A DNA stretch of 64,000 nt from an uncultured Collinsella sp. (GTDB lineage: Bacteria > Actinomycetota > Coriobacteriia > Coriobacteriales > Coriobacteriaceae). The notes beneath the pieces are model-generated. The model had not been told where the DNA came from and searched no databases. It saw only the letters and a program-made list of their open reading frames with translations. The stretch's first letter is position 1. Every line of letters begins with the position of its first letter. Both the position numbers and the translations under genes were made by a program. Shown piece after piece: positions 41,843 through 51,552 of the stretch. The stretch covers positions 21,368 through 85,367 of the forward strand of contig UQZI01000002.1 of assembly GCA_900545555.1 (NCBI GenBank), written 5' to 3'.

Positions 41843-42851
41843 CACATCCATCGGCCTCCTCGGCGTCGCCCGCCAGGAGTCCAAGACCAAGGCCGCGCCG
41901 ACGCCGACGTTCCGACACGGCCTCACGGGCGGCGGCCTCATCAAGCCCGAGCGCACCGTCGAGCAGAAGAACGTGGCCTGCGGCCTGCGAGCCAACACCA
42001 CCAACGGGGCCTACGTCTCCGAGGTCAACATGGCCGTCGACTTCGAGACGCTGGCCTACGCCGACTCTCTGGTGCTCTACATCCTCGCTGCCATGGGCAA
42101 CATCGTCACCACCTCGGCCGAGAAGCCCGGCTACTACAAGCACGTGATCACCCTCGGCTCCGAGATTCCCTTCCTGACCTTCTGGGGCCAGGTGGGCAAC
42201 ACGTCGGCCGCCACGGTGCACAAGGCCACCGGCTGCAAGATCGACACGCTGTCGCTCTCCTTCGAGGGCAACGCGCCGCTCGACATCGGCATCACGGCCG
42301 CCGGTATCGACGCCGCCCTGTTCGGCGGCTGGTCCGGCGAGACGGAGCCCTCGTGCTTCGACGGCTACTTCATCCCGACCAACGGCGTGTTCAAGTTCTC
42401 CCCCAACGACCAGACCCCCATCGAGGTGCTGGTGACCAAGGGCGAGTTCGAGCTGTCCAACAGCCTCACCTCCTACCGAGGCGCGGGGCGCGTCATCGCA
42501 TCCGAGGTCGCCGAGTCCAAGCTCAAGACCACGGTGAAGCAGACCATCATCCCCGAGGACTACACCGAGATTCGCAAGGTCCTCACTGGCAGCGAGAACG
42601 GCACGACCGTGACCAACAAGGTCGTCTACGGCTCCGCCGCGTGGGACTTCACCCACTCGCAAGACCCCAACTGCACCATGAGCGTCGTCTTCTCCAACGT
42701 CCCGTGGAACTGCGAGACGCCCGAGATCGACCCCGAGGGCAGCGCCGCCGAGGTCGAGTTCAGCGCCGACGACATCGGCGTGGCGGCCAAGGACGGCTCC
42801 CCCGTGACCATCACCATCGTCAACAAGGTTCAGACCTACGCAGCAGCCTAG
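41835..42851 (+). CDS. Major tail protein
   Basis: 338 aa, beta-rich, with the size and position of a siphovirus tail tube protein: it follows the head-tail genes and directly precedes the frameshifting tail chaperone pair and the tape measure. The C-terminal 90 residues (EIDPEGSAAEVEFSADDIGVAAKDG) look like an Ig-like extension. Recognised by context and composition rather than by strong motifs. Confidence 0.75.
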   Translation: MINTSIGLLGVARQESKTKAAPTPTFRHGLTGGGLIKPERTVEQKNVACGLRANTTNGAYVSEVNMAVDFETLAYADSLVLYILAAMGNIVTTSAEKPGYYKHVITLGSEIPFLTFWGQVGNTSAATVHKATGCKIDTLSLSFEGNAPLDIGITAAGIDAALFGGWSGETEPSCFDGYFIPTNGVFKFSPNDQTPIEVLVTKGEFELSNSLTSYRGAGRVIASEVAESKLKTTVKQTIIPEDYTEIRKVLTGSENGTTVTNKVVYGSAAWDFTHSQDPNCTMSVVFSNVPWNCETPEIDPEGSAAEVEFSADDIGVAAKDGSPVTITIVNKVQTYAAA

Positions 42852-42861
42852 GAGGCACTAA

Positions 42862-43185
42862 ATGCTCAAGTTCCACTTCACCCTCACCGACGGCGACAAC
42901 GACCCCATCGAGTTCGACGCGGGCCGCACATCCAACTGGAAGTCCATCGACGCCATGGCATCCATCCCCGACTCCCCGCACAAGGCGGCCTACAACGACT
43001 TCGTCTGGTGCGTGATCGCCGCCGAGCAGGCGGGCAAGGCCAAGGAGGTCGGCATCGAGGGCATGGAGCTGGCCGAGGCCGCCGAGTACATCGCCGACAC
43101 CTACGACGCCGTCGTAATCGACGACAACACCAAGCTCCTCGCCAAGGAGAAGGACGCCCCTTTAGCATCTGCGCCCGCCAAGTAG
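42862..43185 (+). CDS. Tail assembly chaperone, short form (gpG-like)
   Basis: 107 aa, with a beta-rich N-terminus (MLKFHFTLTDGDNDPIEF) and helical second half. Ribosomes that do not shift stop at 43185. The slippery heptamer CCCTTTA at 43158-43164 allows a fraction to continue in the -1 frame. It sits directly before the tape measure module, as in lambda G/GT. Confidence 0.8.
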   Translation: MLKFHFTLTDGDNDPIEFDAGRTSNWKSIDAMASIPDSPHKAAYNDFVWCVIAAEQAGKAKEVGIEGMELAEAAEYIADTYDAVVIDDNTKLLAKEKDAPLASAPAK

Positions 43186-43373
43186 CAAGCGCCGCGAGAA
43201 TCACCGGGGCCTCCCCATACGACATGGCGCGCCTCCTGGACGAGTACCCGTTCGTCTTCGAGGAGTGGCTGGCCCTGTTCGACCGACGCGGCGAGGGCTT
43301 CGCGGCCAAGCGCGAGAGGACGAGGGGCGAGCGCGTGCAGCGCCTGTTCGACCGCATGGGGAGGAAGAGATGA
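43158..43373 (+). CDS. Tail assembly chaperone, -1 frameshift extension (gpT-like)
   Basis: The zero-frame codons GCC-CCT-TTA contain CCCTTTA (43158-43164), a canonical X-XXY-YYZ -1 slippery site. After slippage reading continues as ...FSICARQVASAARITGASPY... DMARLLDEYPFVFEEWLALFD..., ending at 43373, about 70 residues. The extension has no good start of its own in front of the slippery site. The GT-type fusion would contact the tape measure during tail assembly. The exact shift efficiency cannot be seen. Confidence 0.78.
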   Translation, partial: PFSICARQVASAARITGASPYDMARLLDEYPFVFEEWLALFDRRGEGFAAKRERTRGERVQRLFDRMGRKR

Positions 43374-43795
43374 GCAGCCTGAGCATCAGGGTCGAGGGCC
43401 TCGCGGAGACGCTGAAGGGCCTCCGCGAAATCGACCGCGAGCTGCCGAAGGAAGTAAAGAGGGGGCTGCGCGAGGACGTGCGGCCCCTTTTTGCCGCCTA
43501 TCAATCCTACGCGCGCGGGCTCGGCGGCTCCGGGCAGTACGCCGCCAACGCATCGATGCGGACCATATCGGCGGGCGTGAAGATCGCCAACAGCGACCCC
43601 GGAGCAGGCCCCATCGAGTTCGCAAACCCCGGCGCGTTCTACCTGAACGGCCCCAGGGCGGGCAGGCGCATGGGCGTGCCCCATGCCGGTAAACCGCGTG
43701 CGCTCATGCGCGCCGTCGACGAATACGAGGACGAGGTGCGCGACCGCGTGGAGTCGCGCATCGAGAAAGTAATCCAGAGGTACCTAAATGGGTAA
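43370..43795 (+). CDS. HK97 gp10-like tail protein
   Basis: 141 aa. IRVEGLAETLKGLREIDRELPKEVKRGLREDV and FYLNGPRAGRRMGVPHAGKP... fit the HK97 gp10-like family, normally involved in tail completion or stabilising the tube end. It follows the chaperone pair rather than preceding the tail protein, which is an uncommon order. Overlaps the tape measure gene by 8 nt. Confidence 0.6.
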   Translation: MSSLSIRVEGLAETLKGLREIDRELPKEVKRGLREDVRPLFAAYQSYARGLGGSGQYAANASMRTISAGVKIANSDPGAGPIEFANPGAFYLNGPRAGRRMGVPHAGKPRALMRAVDEYEDEVRDRVESRIEKVIQRYLNG

Positions 43796-46700
43796 GGCAT
43801 CAATCTCCATCGCCGTCACAGGCTCCTACAACGGCTCCGCGCTGGAGAAGGCCGAGCGCCGCCTCGACAGCCTCTCCAAGAAGGCCGTGGCCGCCGGGGG
43901 CAACCTAGAGACTGTCGGCGGCAAGCTCGTGAGCAGCGGCTCCAAGCTAGCAAAGGCCGGAGGCGAGATATACAACTACGGCGAGCGCGTCGAGCAGGCC
44001 GGGCAGAAGATGATGCCCATCTCCGCAGCCATCGCCGCCGTCGGCGTGGCCACGGGCGCTGCGGCCGTCAAGATCGACACGTCCCTCACGGGCGTGCGCA
44101 AGACCGTGGACGGCACCGAGGAGCAGTACCGCCAGCTCAAGGAATCGGCCATCGAGTTCTCCAAGACCAACGCGGTGAGCGCCGACCAGATTCTCGACAT
44201 CCAGGCGCTGGGCGCGCAGCTCGGCTTCTCAATCGACGAGCTGGACGAGTTCTCGCGCGTGGTATCCGGTCTGGACATCGCCACCGACATGAACGCCGAG
44301 CAGGCGGCCACCGAGCTGGCGCAGTTCGCCAACATCGTGAAGATGTCCCACAGCGACGTCAGCCGCTACGGCTCGGCCATCGTCAACCTCGGCAATAACC
44401 TCGCCACAACCGAATCAAGCGTCTCGTCCATGGGGCAGCGCATCGCGGCCGCATCCAACCAAGTCGGCATGAGCACGCCGGACATCCTCGGATGGTCCGG
44501 TGCCATGTCCTCCCTCGGCATCGAGGCCGAGGCCGGTGGCACGGCGTTCTCCAACACCGTCGCATCCATCGACAAGGCCGTGGCAACGGGCGGCGACGCG
44601 CTCGACTCGTTCGCGTCCATCGCCGGTATGAGCGCCGACCAGTTCGCGCAGAGCTGGAAGGCAAGCGCCACCGACACCATGCTGGCCCTCCTCGAGGGCA
44701 CCAACAGCGCCGAGAACATGACCGTGGCCCTTGAGTCCATGGGCGTGACCGGCATCCGCCAGACCGACGTGCTCAAGCGCCTCGCGGGCAACACGGACCT
44801 CGTGAGCCAGGCGCTTCAGGTATCCAACGACGGCTGGCGCGAGAACACCGCGCTGCAGGCCGAGGTCAACAACCGCAACGACTCCATGGCCGCGAAACTG
44901 GAGATCCTGCAGAACAAGATCACGGCGGTGGCCGAGGACATCGGCACGCAGCTGGTGAACGCGGCAACCGACGCGGTCGACGCCGCCGAGCCGCTGTTCG
45001 AGGCCGTCGAGAACGTCACTCAGGGCTTCGCCGACATGGACGAGGGCGCGCAGCGCAACGTCATAGCGCTCGCCGCCGTGGCCGCAGCAGCCTCGCCCGT
45101 CCTCACGACGAGCGGGCGAATCGTCAAGACCGTCGGCAACGCCGTCACGGCCGTGGGCAAGGCCAAGCAGGAGTGGGGCGTCTACGCCGACGCGCTGACC
45201 ACCACGAACGCCTCGGCGCTGAAGACCTACAGCAGCAACGAGAAGCTGAACAAGGCCCTCGAGAAGAACCCGGCGGCCAAGGCGGCCGGAGGCGTCGAGA
45301 AGTACGTCGAGGCCGTGCGCGACGCCAACAGCGACACGTCCAAATACAACGCGGCCGTCCGCAAGCTGTCCAACGAGCAGAAGAAGGGCAGCAAGGCCAA
45401 CGCCGAACTCGTCGAGAGCCTCAAGAAGGAAGTCGTCGAGAAGCGCAACGCCATGAACCAGTCGAACGGGCTAGTGAACGGGTACAGGCAGGAGGCCGCA
45501 GCGGCCAAGACGACCGAGGCCGCCACCAAGGCGCAGGCCGCAGGCCTCATGACGCTATCGAAGGCGGCAGACGTGGCCAAGTTGGCACTCGCCGCCGTCG
45601 GCCCGGCGCTCGTTATCGCTGGCATCACGGCCTTCGTCCAGAGCATGGAGGACGCCAAGAAGCACGCCGACAACCTGAAGGCATCGACCACCGAGCTGGA
45701 GGCCGCCGCAGCGGGTGCCAAGAACGAGGTCAAGGAGGAGGCCGGGGCCTTCGACGTCCTCACGGGCTCCACGGGCAGCGCCAAGGCCGACATCGACAAG
45801 ATGCTCGAGAGCCAGGCGCAGCTGGCCACCACGCTCAAGGACACGAACACCTCGGCCGCCGCGCAATCGGCACAGCTCACGGCCGCGTACGACACCATCA
45901 GGGAGTACGCGAACAAGAGCGACCTGAGCACCGAGGCGCAGGGCCGCCTGCGCGCTGCGGTCGATACGGTCAACTCGATGTGCGGCACGCAGATAAGCGT
46001 CGTCGACCAGGCGAACGGCAAGCTCGCCGACGAGCACGGTGCCATCAGCGACGTCACGGGTGCGCTCGGCGAGTATGTCGAGAAGAAGCTCGAGCAGATC
46101 AGGGTGGACGCGCAGCAGTCGAACCTCACGGCCCTATACGAGCAGCAGGCGCAGGACATCCAGACCCTCGCCGTGGCCCAGAAGGACTACAACGACGAAC
46201 TCAACCGCTGCATGAAGAACAACCCGCAGATGACGCGCGAGCAGGCCGAGCTGACCGTCAGCTACACGAAGCAGGGCAAGGCACTCGACGAGGCCAAGGC
46301 CGCGCTCGGCGCGGTGAACAACTCCATCGACACCGTCACGGAGAGCCTCGGCGCATCCGTGGCCGTGGCAGACGGGGCCACGGCGAGCGTGAAGGACCTC
46401 GCGGCGGCGTCCCCGGCCGTCTCCTCCGCGTTCGTCGGCCTCGGGAAGGACCTCGGCCAGTTCTGCGACGACCTCCAGAGCGCCGGAATCAGCGTCGAGG
46501 ACTTCCAGAGCCTAAGCGACGAGCAGCTGATCAAGCTGGCCGCTTCGTGGGACGGCACCACCGGGAGCATCATCAAGGCCCTCGGCGACATGGGAGTGAA
46601 GTGCAAGACCGAGGGGCAGGCGGCGGCCGACAACTGGGCCAGCGGCCTAAGCGCGGGCGCGCAGGGAGCCATCGGCGCGGCCCAGCAGGTCACCGGCTCC

Positions 46701-47813
46701 ACGCTCGAGGAGTTCAAGCGCAACTGCGACGACTACGGCATCGCCGGAGACGCCGCCGTGACGGCCTTCGCCAACGCGCTCGCCCAGGGCGACACCTACG
46801 ACGTGGCGGCGGCAAAGGCCAGGGAGGCCGTGGGCGGCCTCGACGAGGCCAAGCAGGGCGGCTCCGACGCGGGAACCCTCGCCGGAGCACTGTTCGCCAG
46901 CGGCATCACCACCGGAGGCGCACCGACCGAGGGCAACGCGGCGGCGCTGGCCGCAGCGCTGGCGAGCGGCATCTCCACCGCAACCGCCGACGCATCCGCG
47001 ACGGGCAACTCCGCCGGAGCGGGCTTCGCGCAGGGCATCGCCGACAACACGCCGCAGACATCCAGCAACGCCGCAGGACTGCGCGCGGCCCTGTCCGGCG
47101 GCATCGCCCCGGCCCCCGGCGACGCATCCAGCACGGGCAAGTCGGCCGGTACGCTGTTCGCCAGCGGAATCGGCTCCGCGTCCGGCAGCGCGAACGCCAA
47201 CGCGCGCTCGCTGGCCAGCAACGCCAAGTCCGGCGTCTCCTCCTCCCCCGGTGCCCTCGGCGGCACGGGCAGCTCCGCCGGTTCGAACTACGCGCGGGGC
47301 GTCGGCGCGGCGGCTGGGGCATCGAGGGCTAGCGGCTCGTCGCTCGCCAGCAGCGCCTCGTCCGGCGCGAGCGGGTGGAGCGCGTACACGAGCGGCTCGC
47401 ACCTCGGCCAGCAGTTCGCCAGCGGAATCGGCTCGGCGTGGAACTCCGTCCGCAGCTTCGCCACGTCGCTGGTCAACGCGGCCAAGAGCGTCATGGGCTT
47501 CTCCGTGCCGGAGGACGGCCCCTGGTCCGGTGCCGAGAAGGGCGGCGAGACCTCGGGACGCCACCTCGGCGAGAACTTCGCCCACGGCATGCTCGAGGCC
47601 CGCGCCGACGTGAGGGACAGCGCCAAGCGCCTCATGGCCACGGCGCAGCTCGACGGCAACGTGGCCTACACGGGCAACGGTGGCACCAAGACCACCGTGG
47701 TCAACAACTACTACTCGCTGGGCGACGTCAAGATCGACGCCTCCTCGATAAGCGAGTTCATGACACTCAACGACTTCTTCCAGACCGTCCGCAAGGCGAA
47801 GGCAGGGATGTAA
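43788..47813 (+). CDS. Tape measure protein
   Basis: 1341 aa, the longest gene, which sets tail length. Long helical coiled coils (LEKAERRLDSLSKKAVAAGG), a phage-tail TP901-type core (VKIDTSLTGVRKTVDGTEEQYRQLKESAIEFSKTNAVSADQILDIQALG, VSSMGQRIAAASNQVGMSTPDILGWSGAMSSLGIEAEAGG) and membrane-like segments (LALAAVGPALVIAGITAFV). Residues about 1020-1240 hold Gly/Ala/Ser-rich repeats of the type G-x-A-G-x-x-F-A-x-G-I. At roughly 0.15 nm per residue this implies a tail near 200 nm. It is followed immediately by the next ATG. Confidence 0.9.
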   Translation: MGKASISIAVTGSYNGSALEKAERRLDSLSKKAVAAGGNLETVGGKLVSSGSKLAKAGGEIYNYGERVEQAGQKMMPISAAIAAVGVATGAAAVKIDTSLTGVRKTVDGTEEQYRQLKESAIEFSKTNAVSADQILDIQALGAQLGFSIDELDEFSRVVSGLDIATDMNAEQAATELAQFANIVKMSHSDVSRYGSAIVNLGNNLATTESSVSSMGQRIAAASNQVGMSTPDILGWSGAMSSLGIEAEAGGTAFSNTVASIDKAVATGGDALDSFASIAGMSADQFAQSWKASATDTMLALLEGTNSAENMTVALESMGVTGIRQTDVLKRLAGNTDLVSQALQVSNDGWRENTALQAEVNNRNDSMAAKLEILQNKITAVAEDIGTQLVNAATDAVDAAEPLFEAVENVTQGFADMDEGAQRNVIALAAVAAAASPVLTTSGRIVKTVGNAVTAVGKAKQEWGVYADALTTTNASALKTYSSNEKLNKALEKNPAAKAAGGVEKYVEAVRDANSDTSKYNAAVRKLSNEQKKGSKANAELVESLKKEVVEKRNAMNQSNGLVNGYRQEAAAAKTTEAATKAQAAGLMTLSKAADVAKLALAAVGPALVIAGITAFVQSMEDAKKHADNLKASTTELEAAAAGAKNEVKEEAGAFDVLTGSTGSAKADIDKMLESQAQLATTLKDTNTSAAAQSAQLTAAYDTIREYANKSDLSTEAQGRLRAAVDTVNSMCGTQISVVDQANGKLADEHGAISDVTGALGEYVEKKLEQIRVDAQQSNLTALYEQQAQDIQTLAVAQKDYNDELNRCMKNNPQMTREQAELTVSYTKQGKALDEAKAALGAVNNSIDTVTESLGASVAVADGATASVKDLAAASPAVSSAFVGLGKDLGQFCDDLQSAGISVEDFQSLSDEQLIKLAASWDGTTGSIIKALGDMGVKCKTEGQAAADNWASGLSAGAQGAIGAAQQVTGSTLEEFKRNCDDYGIAGDAAVTAFANALAQGDTYDVAAAKAREAVGGLDEAKQGGSDAGTLAGALFASGITTGGAPTEGNAAALAAALASGISTATADASATGNSAGAGFAQGIADNTPQTSSNAAGLRAALSGGIAPAPGDASSTGKSAGTLFASGIGSASGSANANARSLASNAKSGVSSSPGALGGTGSSAGSNYARGVGAAAGASRASGSSLASSASSGASGWSAYTSGSHLGQQFASGIGSAWNSVRSFATSLVNAAKSVMGFSVPEDGPWSGAEKGGETSGRHLGENFAHGMLEARADVRDSAKRLMATAQLDGNVAYTGNGGTKTTVVNNYYSLGDVKIDASSISEFMTLNDFFQTVRKAKAGM

Positions 47814-50234
47814 ATGGCATGGGGCAACGAGGTCTGGCCTACGGGCCAGACCGCCTGGAACACATATATCGAGTGGAAGATCAAGGAGTACGGCGAGAAC
47901 TCCTGCTATGTGCAGGTCAAGTACAGCTCCTACGTCAAGTGCGGCGACATGCGCGGCACCATCGTCAACCGCTCGTGGGGCGGCCAGTACCGCATGTACG
48001 GCCCCGGCTGGTATGGCGATTCCGGCTGGCTCGACGTCGGCTGGGTCAACTACGGAGACCCCGTCACGCGCGAGTGCTCGGCGTGGTACACGGGCTATTC
48101 AGGAACCTTCCGCAAGTCGACGTGCAGGGACACCTTCAAGCCCTCGGCCCCGGTCTGGACTCCCCAGACGCCGAGCAACGCCAAGGCCGTGCGCAAGTCC
48201 CAGACCCTGAACGTAGTCACGTGGACGCGCAACACCACGGCCGCCCGACCGTACGACGGCATCTACGTCGACCGCCAGACCGACGGCGGCGAGTGGGTGA
48301 ACATCGCCAAGCCCGGCGGCGACAAGACCGAGTACAGCGACGACACGGTGCGCCCGAACCACACGTACCGCTACCGAATCGGCGCATATAACACGGCCGG
48401 AAACGCCGGTGGCCACTCCTACACCGAGACGCTGCGCAACCCGCCGGAGAAGCCCGCAGCGCCGAGCGGTGCCAAGGTCGAGCGCCTGAACGACGAGAAG
48501 AACCTCATAACGTGGGCCAACCACGCCATGGACGAGGCCCCCTACTCCGAGGTGCGCATCGAGCGCAGCACGGACGGGGGCGGCTCCGTCCAGATCGCCC
48601 ACGTGAGCGGCTCGGCATCCTCCTACACAGACCCGACGTGCTCGGCCGACCACTACTACCGCTATCTGGTCCGCGCGTACAACGAGAGCGGCTACTCCGA
48701 GCGCGTCATGACCGACCGCACGTTCAACACGCCGTCCGCGCCGTTCAAGCCGAGCGGCCAGCGCACGGGAGACACCTCCGTCGAGCTGACCATCCCGAAC
48801 CTGTCGCGCACCGCGAGCGCCACCGAGATTCAGCGCTCGCGCGACCGCAAGGACTGGACCACCATCGCCACGGTGACCGGCAAGGCCCTGTCGTTCGGCG
48901 ACAACCCCGGCGGCGGCACGTTCTACTACCGCGCGCGCAACTTGCGAGGCAGCCTCGTCTCCGCGTGGTCCGAGCCATCCGAGGCCATCGTCACGATCTG
49001 CGCCCCGGCGGCACCGACGCTCCTCACGCCGACGAGCGGCGAGGTGCTGCTCGTATCGCAGGGCAGGGTCACGTTCACGTGGCACCACAACCCCATCGAC
49101 GGCTCCGCGCAGAGCGCCGCCGAGGTCCAGTACTCCACGGACGGCACCGCATGGAAGACGGTGACGGCCGCGACCGCCCAGAGCGCGAGCGTGCCGAACT
49201 TCCCCCTCAACTCCACCGTCTACTGGCGCGTGCGCACCAAGGGCGTGCACGCGGACTTCGGCCCATGGTCCGGCAACAGCTCGTTCCATGTCCGGCAGCC
49301 CCCGCAGCTCGCCTTCGACGCGCCCGGCCAAACCGTGCGCAACGTGCCGGTCGGCGTGAGCGTGCAGTACGTCGACGCATCCGGCGCGCTCGCCGCCATG
49401 GCCGTGGCCATAACCGATATGGGCGGCAACGTGCTCTACGAGGAGGCGCTCGGCACATCCACGGCCACGAGCGTCACCAAGGACGAGTGGATGCCGGAGG
49501 ACGGCGGCGAGTACCGAATCGTGGCCACGGCCCGAAGCACGAGCGGCCTGCAGTCGACGGCCTCCATGCCCTTCCGCGTGGAGTTCGAGCTGCCGCGCCG
49601 CGCCTCCCTCCGCATCGAGGCCGACATCGAGCGCGGCTACGCCGAGCTGCAGTGCATCGTCGACAACAACGACGAGGGGCAGGACGTCGAGAGCCTCAGC
49701 ATCTGGCGCGTCACGCGCGACGGTGAGAGGCTGATCGCCTCCGACCTGTCCGACGGCTCGTCGGTGGTCGACCGCTACGCGCCGCTGAACACCGAGTACA
49801 GCTACCGCGTGGCGGCGTATGCGGCCTCGGGCGCATCGAGGGCGACGGAGCACCCGGGCAGCATCAAGACGCCCTACTGCTTCGTCTACTACGGCGACGG
49901 CCTCATGGCCCGCGCGCAGTTCGACCCCACCGAGCAGCGCAGCCTCGAGCGCGCCAACCGCACGCTCGTGCGCTACGCAGGCAGGGCCTATCCCGTCCTA
50001 TACGACGCCGGTGGCATCAGCGACACCCGCCCCCTGACCGCGCACGTCATAGGCGAGGAGGAGGTGCGCGCCTTCGAGGACCTCATCCTCTACCCGCGCG
50101 CCATCTTCAAGAGCGTGGCCGGTGACGTGTTCCACGTCGCCGCCGACGTGAGCGTGAACCGCGACCTGTGCATGCCCACGACGCACGCCGACATCAGCCT
50201 CTCGCTGACGAGGGTGGACGGTGAGGCCCTGTGA
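47814..50234 (+). CDS. Tail protein with fibronectin type III-like domains
   Basis: 806 aa. After a Trp/Tyr-rich N-terminal domain of about 110 residues come several FN3-like repeats, each with a PxAPxxxxV...W...YxVxRxxD...Y pattern: PSAPVWTPQTPSNAKAV, PEKPAAPSGAKVERL, PSAPFKPSGQRTGD, CAPAAPTLLTPTSGEV. The C-terminus (YDAGGISDTRPLTAHVIGEEEV) is distal-tail-like. FN3 domains often aid binding to surface polysaccharides. ATG directly follows the tape measure stop. Confidence 0.8.
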   Translation: MAWGNEVWPTGQTAWNTYIEWKIKEYGENSCYVQVKYSSYVKCGDMRGTIVNRSWGGQYRMYGPGWYGDSGWLDVGWVNYGDPVTRECSAWYTGYSGTFRKSTCRDTFKPSAPVWTPQTPSNAKAVRKSQTLNVVTWTRNTTAARPYDGIYVDRQTDGGEWVNIAKPGGDKTEYSDDTVRPNHTYRYRIGAYNTAGNAGGHSYTETLRNPPEKPAAPSGAKVERLNDEKNLITWANHAMDEAPYSEVRIERSTDGGGSVQIAHVSGSASSYTDPTCSADHYYRYLVRAYNESGYSERVMTDRTFNTPSAPFKPSGQRTGDTSVELTIPNLSRTASATEIQRSRDRKDWTTIATVTGKALSFGDNPGGGTFYYRARNLRGSLVSAWSEPSEAIVTICAPAAPTLLTPTSGEVLLVSQGRVTFTWHHNPIDGSAQSAAEVQYSTDGTAWKTVTAATAQSASVPNFPLNSTVYWRVRTKGVHADFGPWSGNSSFHVRQPPQLAFDAPGQTVRNVPVGVSVQYVDASGALAAMAVAITDMGGNVLYEEALGTSTATSVTKDEWMPEDGGEYRIVATARSTSGLQSTASMPFRVEFELPRRASLRIEADIERGYAELQCIVDNNDEGQDVESLSIWRVTRDGERLIASDLSDGSSVVDRYAPLNTEYSYRVAAYAASGASRATEHPGSIKTPYCFVYYGDGLMARAQFDPTEQRSLERANRTLVRYAGRAYPVLYDAGGISDTRPLTAHVIGEEEVRAFEDLILYPRAIFKSVAGDVFHVAADVSVNRDLCMPTTHADISLSLTRVDGEAL

Positions 50235-51331
50235 TCTGGACAGGTTTCCGGCGAGAGTCTTATATCTACCGCCGCGTCACGTGGCCCGGCCTCGTCGAGG
50301 CCGAGGACTACGGCATGTTCACGGGCGGGCGGCTCACGCACTCCGCGCTATCGCAGCTCCGCTCCCAGGGCACGCTCGACTTCTCCGGCAGCGCCATGCC
50401 CGACGAGCACGACCTCGTGCGCGTGTACTACCAGATGGAGGACGAGCGCGGCAAGGCCGGGACGTTCGCCCTCGGTACGTACTTCTGCAGCATCGGCACG
50501 CCGAAATATAACGGGCCGCTGGTATCCGGCAGCGTCGACCTCGAATCGACGCTGCGCCTCGCGGTCAAGGGGAAGTACGGCCGCTACTACACGGTCAAGG
50601 CGGGCACCAACGCGGTCGCGCACGCCGACGGCATCTTCAAGCGCCTCGGCCTCCGGACGAACGAGCCGCGCTGCGACTACGTCCTACCGAGGGACGTGGT
50701 GTACGAGCCGGACGACAGCTGGCTGACCATAGCCAACGACCTCCTCGCCATGGCCGGGTTCGCATCGGCATACCCCGACGCCTACGGAGTCATCCAGATG
50801 GTTCCGTACGTCGAGCCGCAGGCGCGCAAGCCGGTGCGCACGTTCAACGACGGCGTCGACTCCATCATGCTCCCCGAGGTATCCAGATCGGACAACGCGG
50901 ACGACATACCGAACGCCGTGTACCTGACCTACGAGACGGAGGAGGAGAGCCTCTGGGCCGTGTGCCGGAACACCGACCCCAACTCCCGCGCGTCCATCCC
51001 GTACAGGGGCTACGAGGTCCCGCTCGTCGACCAGGTGACGGAGCTCACGGGCGCGACCAAGGAGGAGCGCCTAGAGGCCCTCAAGGCCAAGGCCAAGGCG
51101 AAGCTCGTGGACAACTCCTCGTCCATCGAGTACGTCGAGTGGGGCCACCCGTGGGTGCCGCTGCTGCCCAACGACGCGGTCGGCATCGACTATCTCACCG
51201 CCGGGCTAAATTGGCGCGGTGCGATAACGGAGCAGGAGATAGAGGTCGGAGGCCACTGCGCGGTGACGGGCAAGGCCCGCCGCTTCATCCGCTCCGGCTT
51301 CGTCACCGAGACGGAGGGAGGGTCATGGTAA
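50231..51331 (+). CDS. Baseplate/tail-tip hub protein
   Basis: 366 aa, GTG start overlapping the previous stop. Order of domains resembles gp27/gp44-type tail-associated hub proteins: IWTGFRRESYIYRRVTWPGLVEAEDYGMFTGG, then a central region FKRLGLRTNEPRC...DSWLTIANDLLAMAGFASAYPDAYGVIQM and C-terminal KAKLVDNSSSIEYVEWGHPWVPLLPND. I assign the role from position and these features, not a catalytic motif. Confidence 0.65.
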   Translation: MIWTGFRRESYIYRRVTWPGLVEAEDYGMFTGGRLTHSALSQLRSQGTLDFSGSAMPDEHDLVRVYYQMEDERGKAGTFALGTYFCSIGTPKYNGPLVSGSVDLESTLRLAVKGKYGRYYTVKAGTNAVAHADGIFKRLGLRTNEPRCDYVLPRDVVYEPDDSWLTIANDLLAMAGFASAYPDAYGVIQMVPYVEPQARKPVRTFNDGVDSIMLPEVSRSDNADDIPNAVYLTYETEEESLWAVCRNTDPNSRASIPYRGYEVPLVDQVTELTGATKEERLEALKAKAKAKLVDNSSSIEYVEWGHPWVPLLPNDAVGIDYLTAGLNWRGAITEQEIEVGGHCAVTGKARRFIRSGFVTETEGGSW

Positions 51332-51552
51332 GCGGCCACGAACTGTACGAGCTGCTGTTCGGCGGGACTGGCGCAAAGGAGTCCCACACGTGGGGCACCG
51401 TCGCCGCAGTCAACCAAGACGGGACCGCCGACGTGCGGCTCAACCCATCCATATCGACCACCTGTACGTGCCTGGCCGAGGTGAAGGCCGGGGACCGCGT
51501 GCTGGTGCTCGTGTTCAAGCAAGGAGCAGTAGTGCTCGGGAAGGCGGTCTAG
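51325..51552 (+). CDS. Small OB-fold-like baseplate protein, 75 aa
   Basis: HTWGTVAAVNQDGTADVRLNPSISTTCTCLAEVKAGDRVLVLVFKQGAVVLGKAV has the strand pattern of the OB-fold of spike/hub proteins (GTV..V..DGTADVRL...V..GDRVLV). GGAGGGAGG precedes the start; it overlaps the hub gene by 7 nt. Confidence 0.6.
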   Translation: MVSGHELYELLFGGTGAKESHTWGTVAAVNQDGTADVRLNPSISTTCTCLAEVKAGDRVLVLVFKQGAVVLGKAV

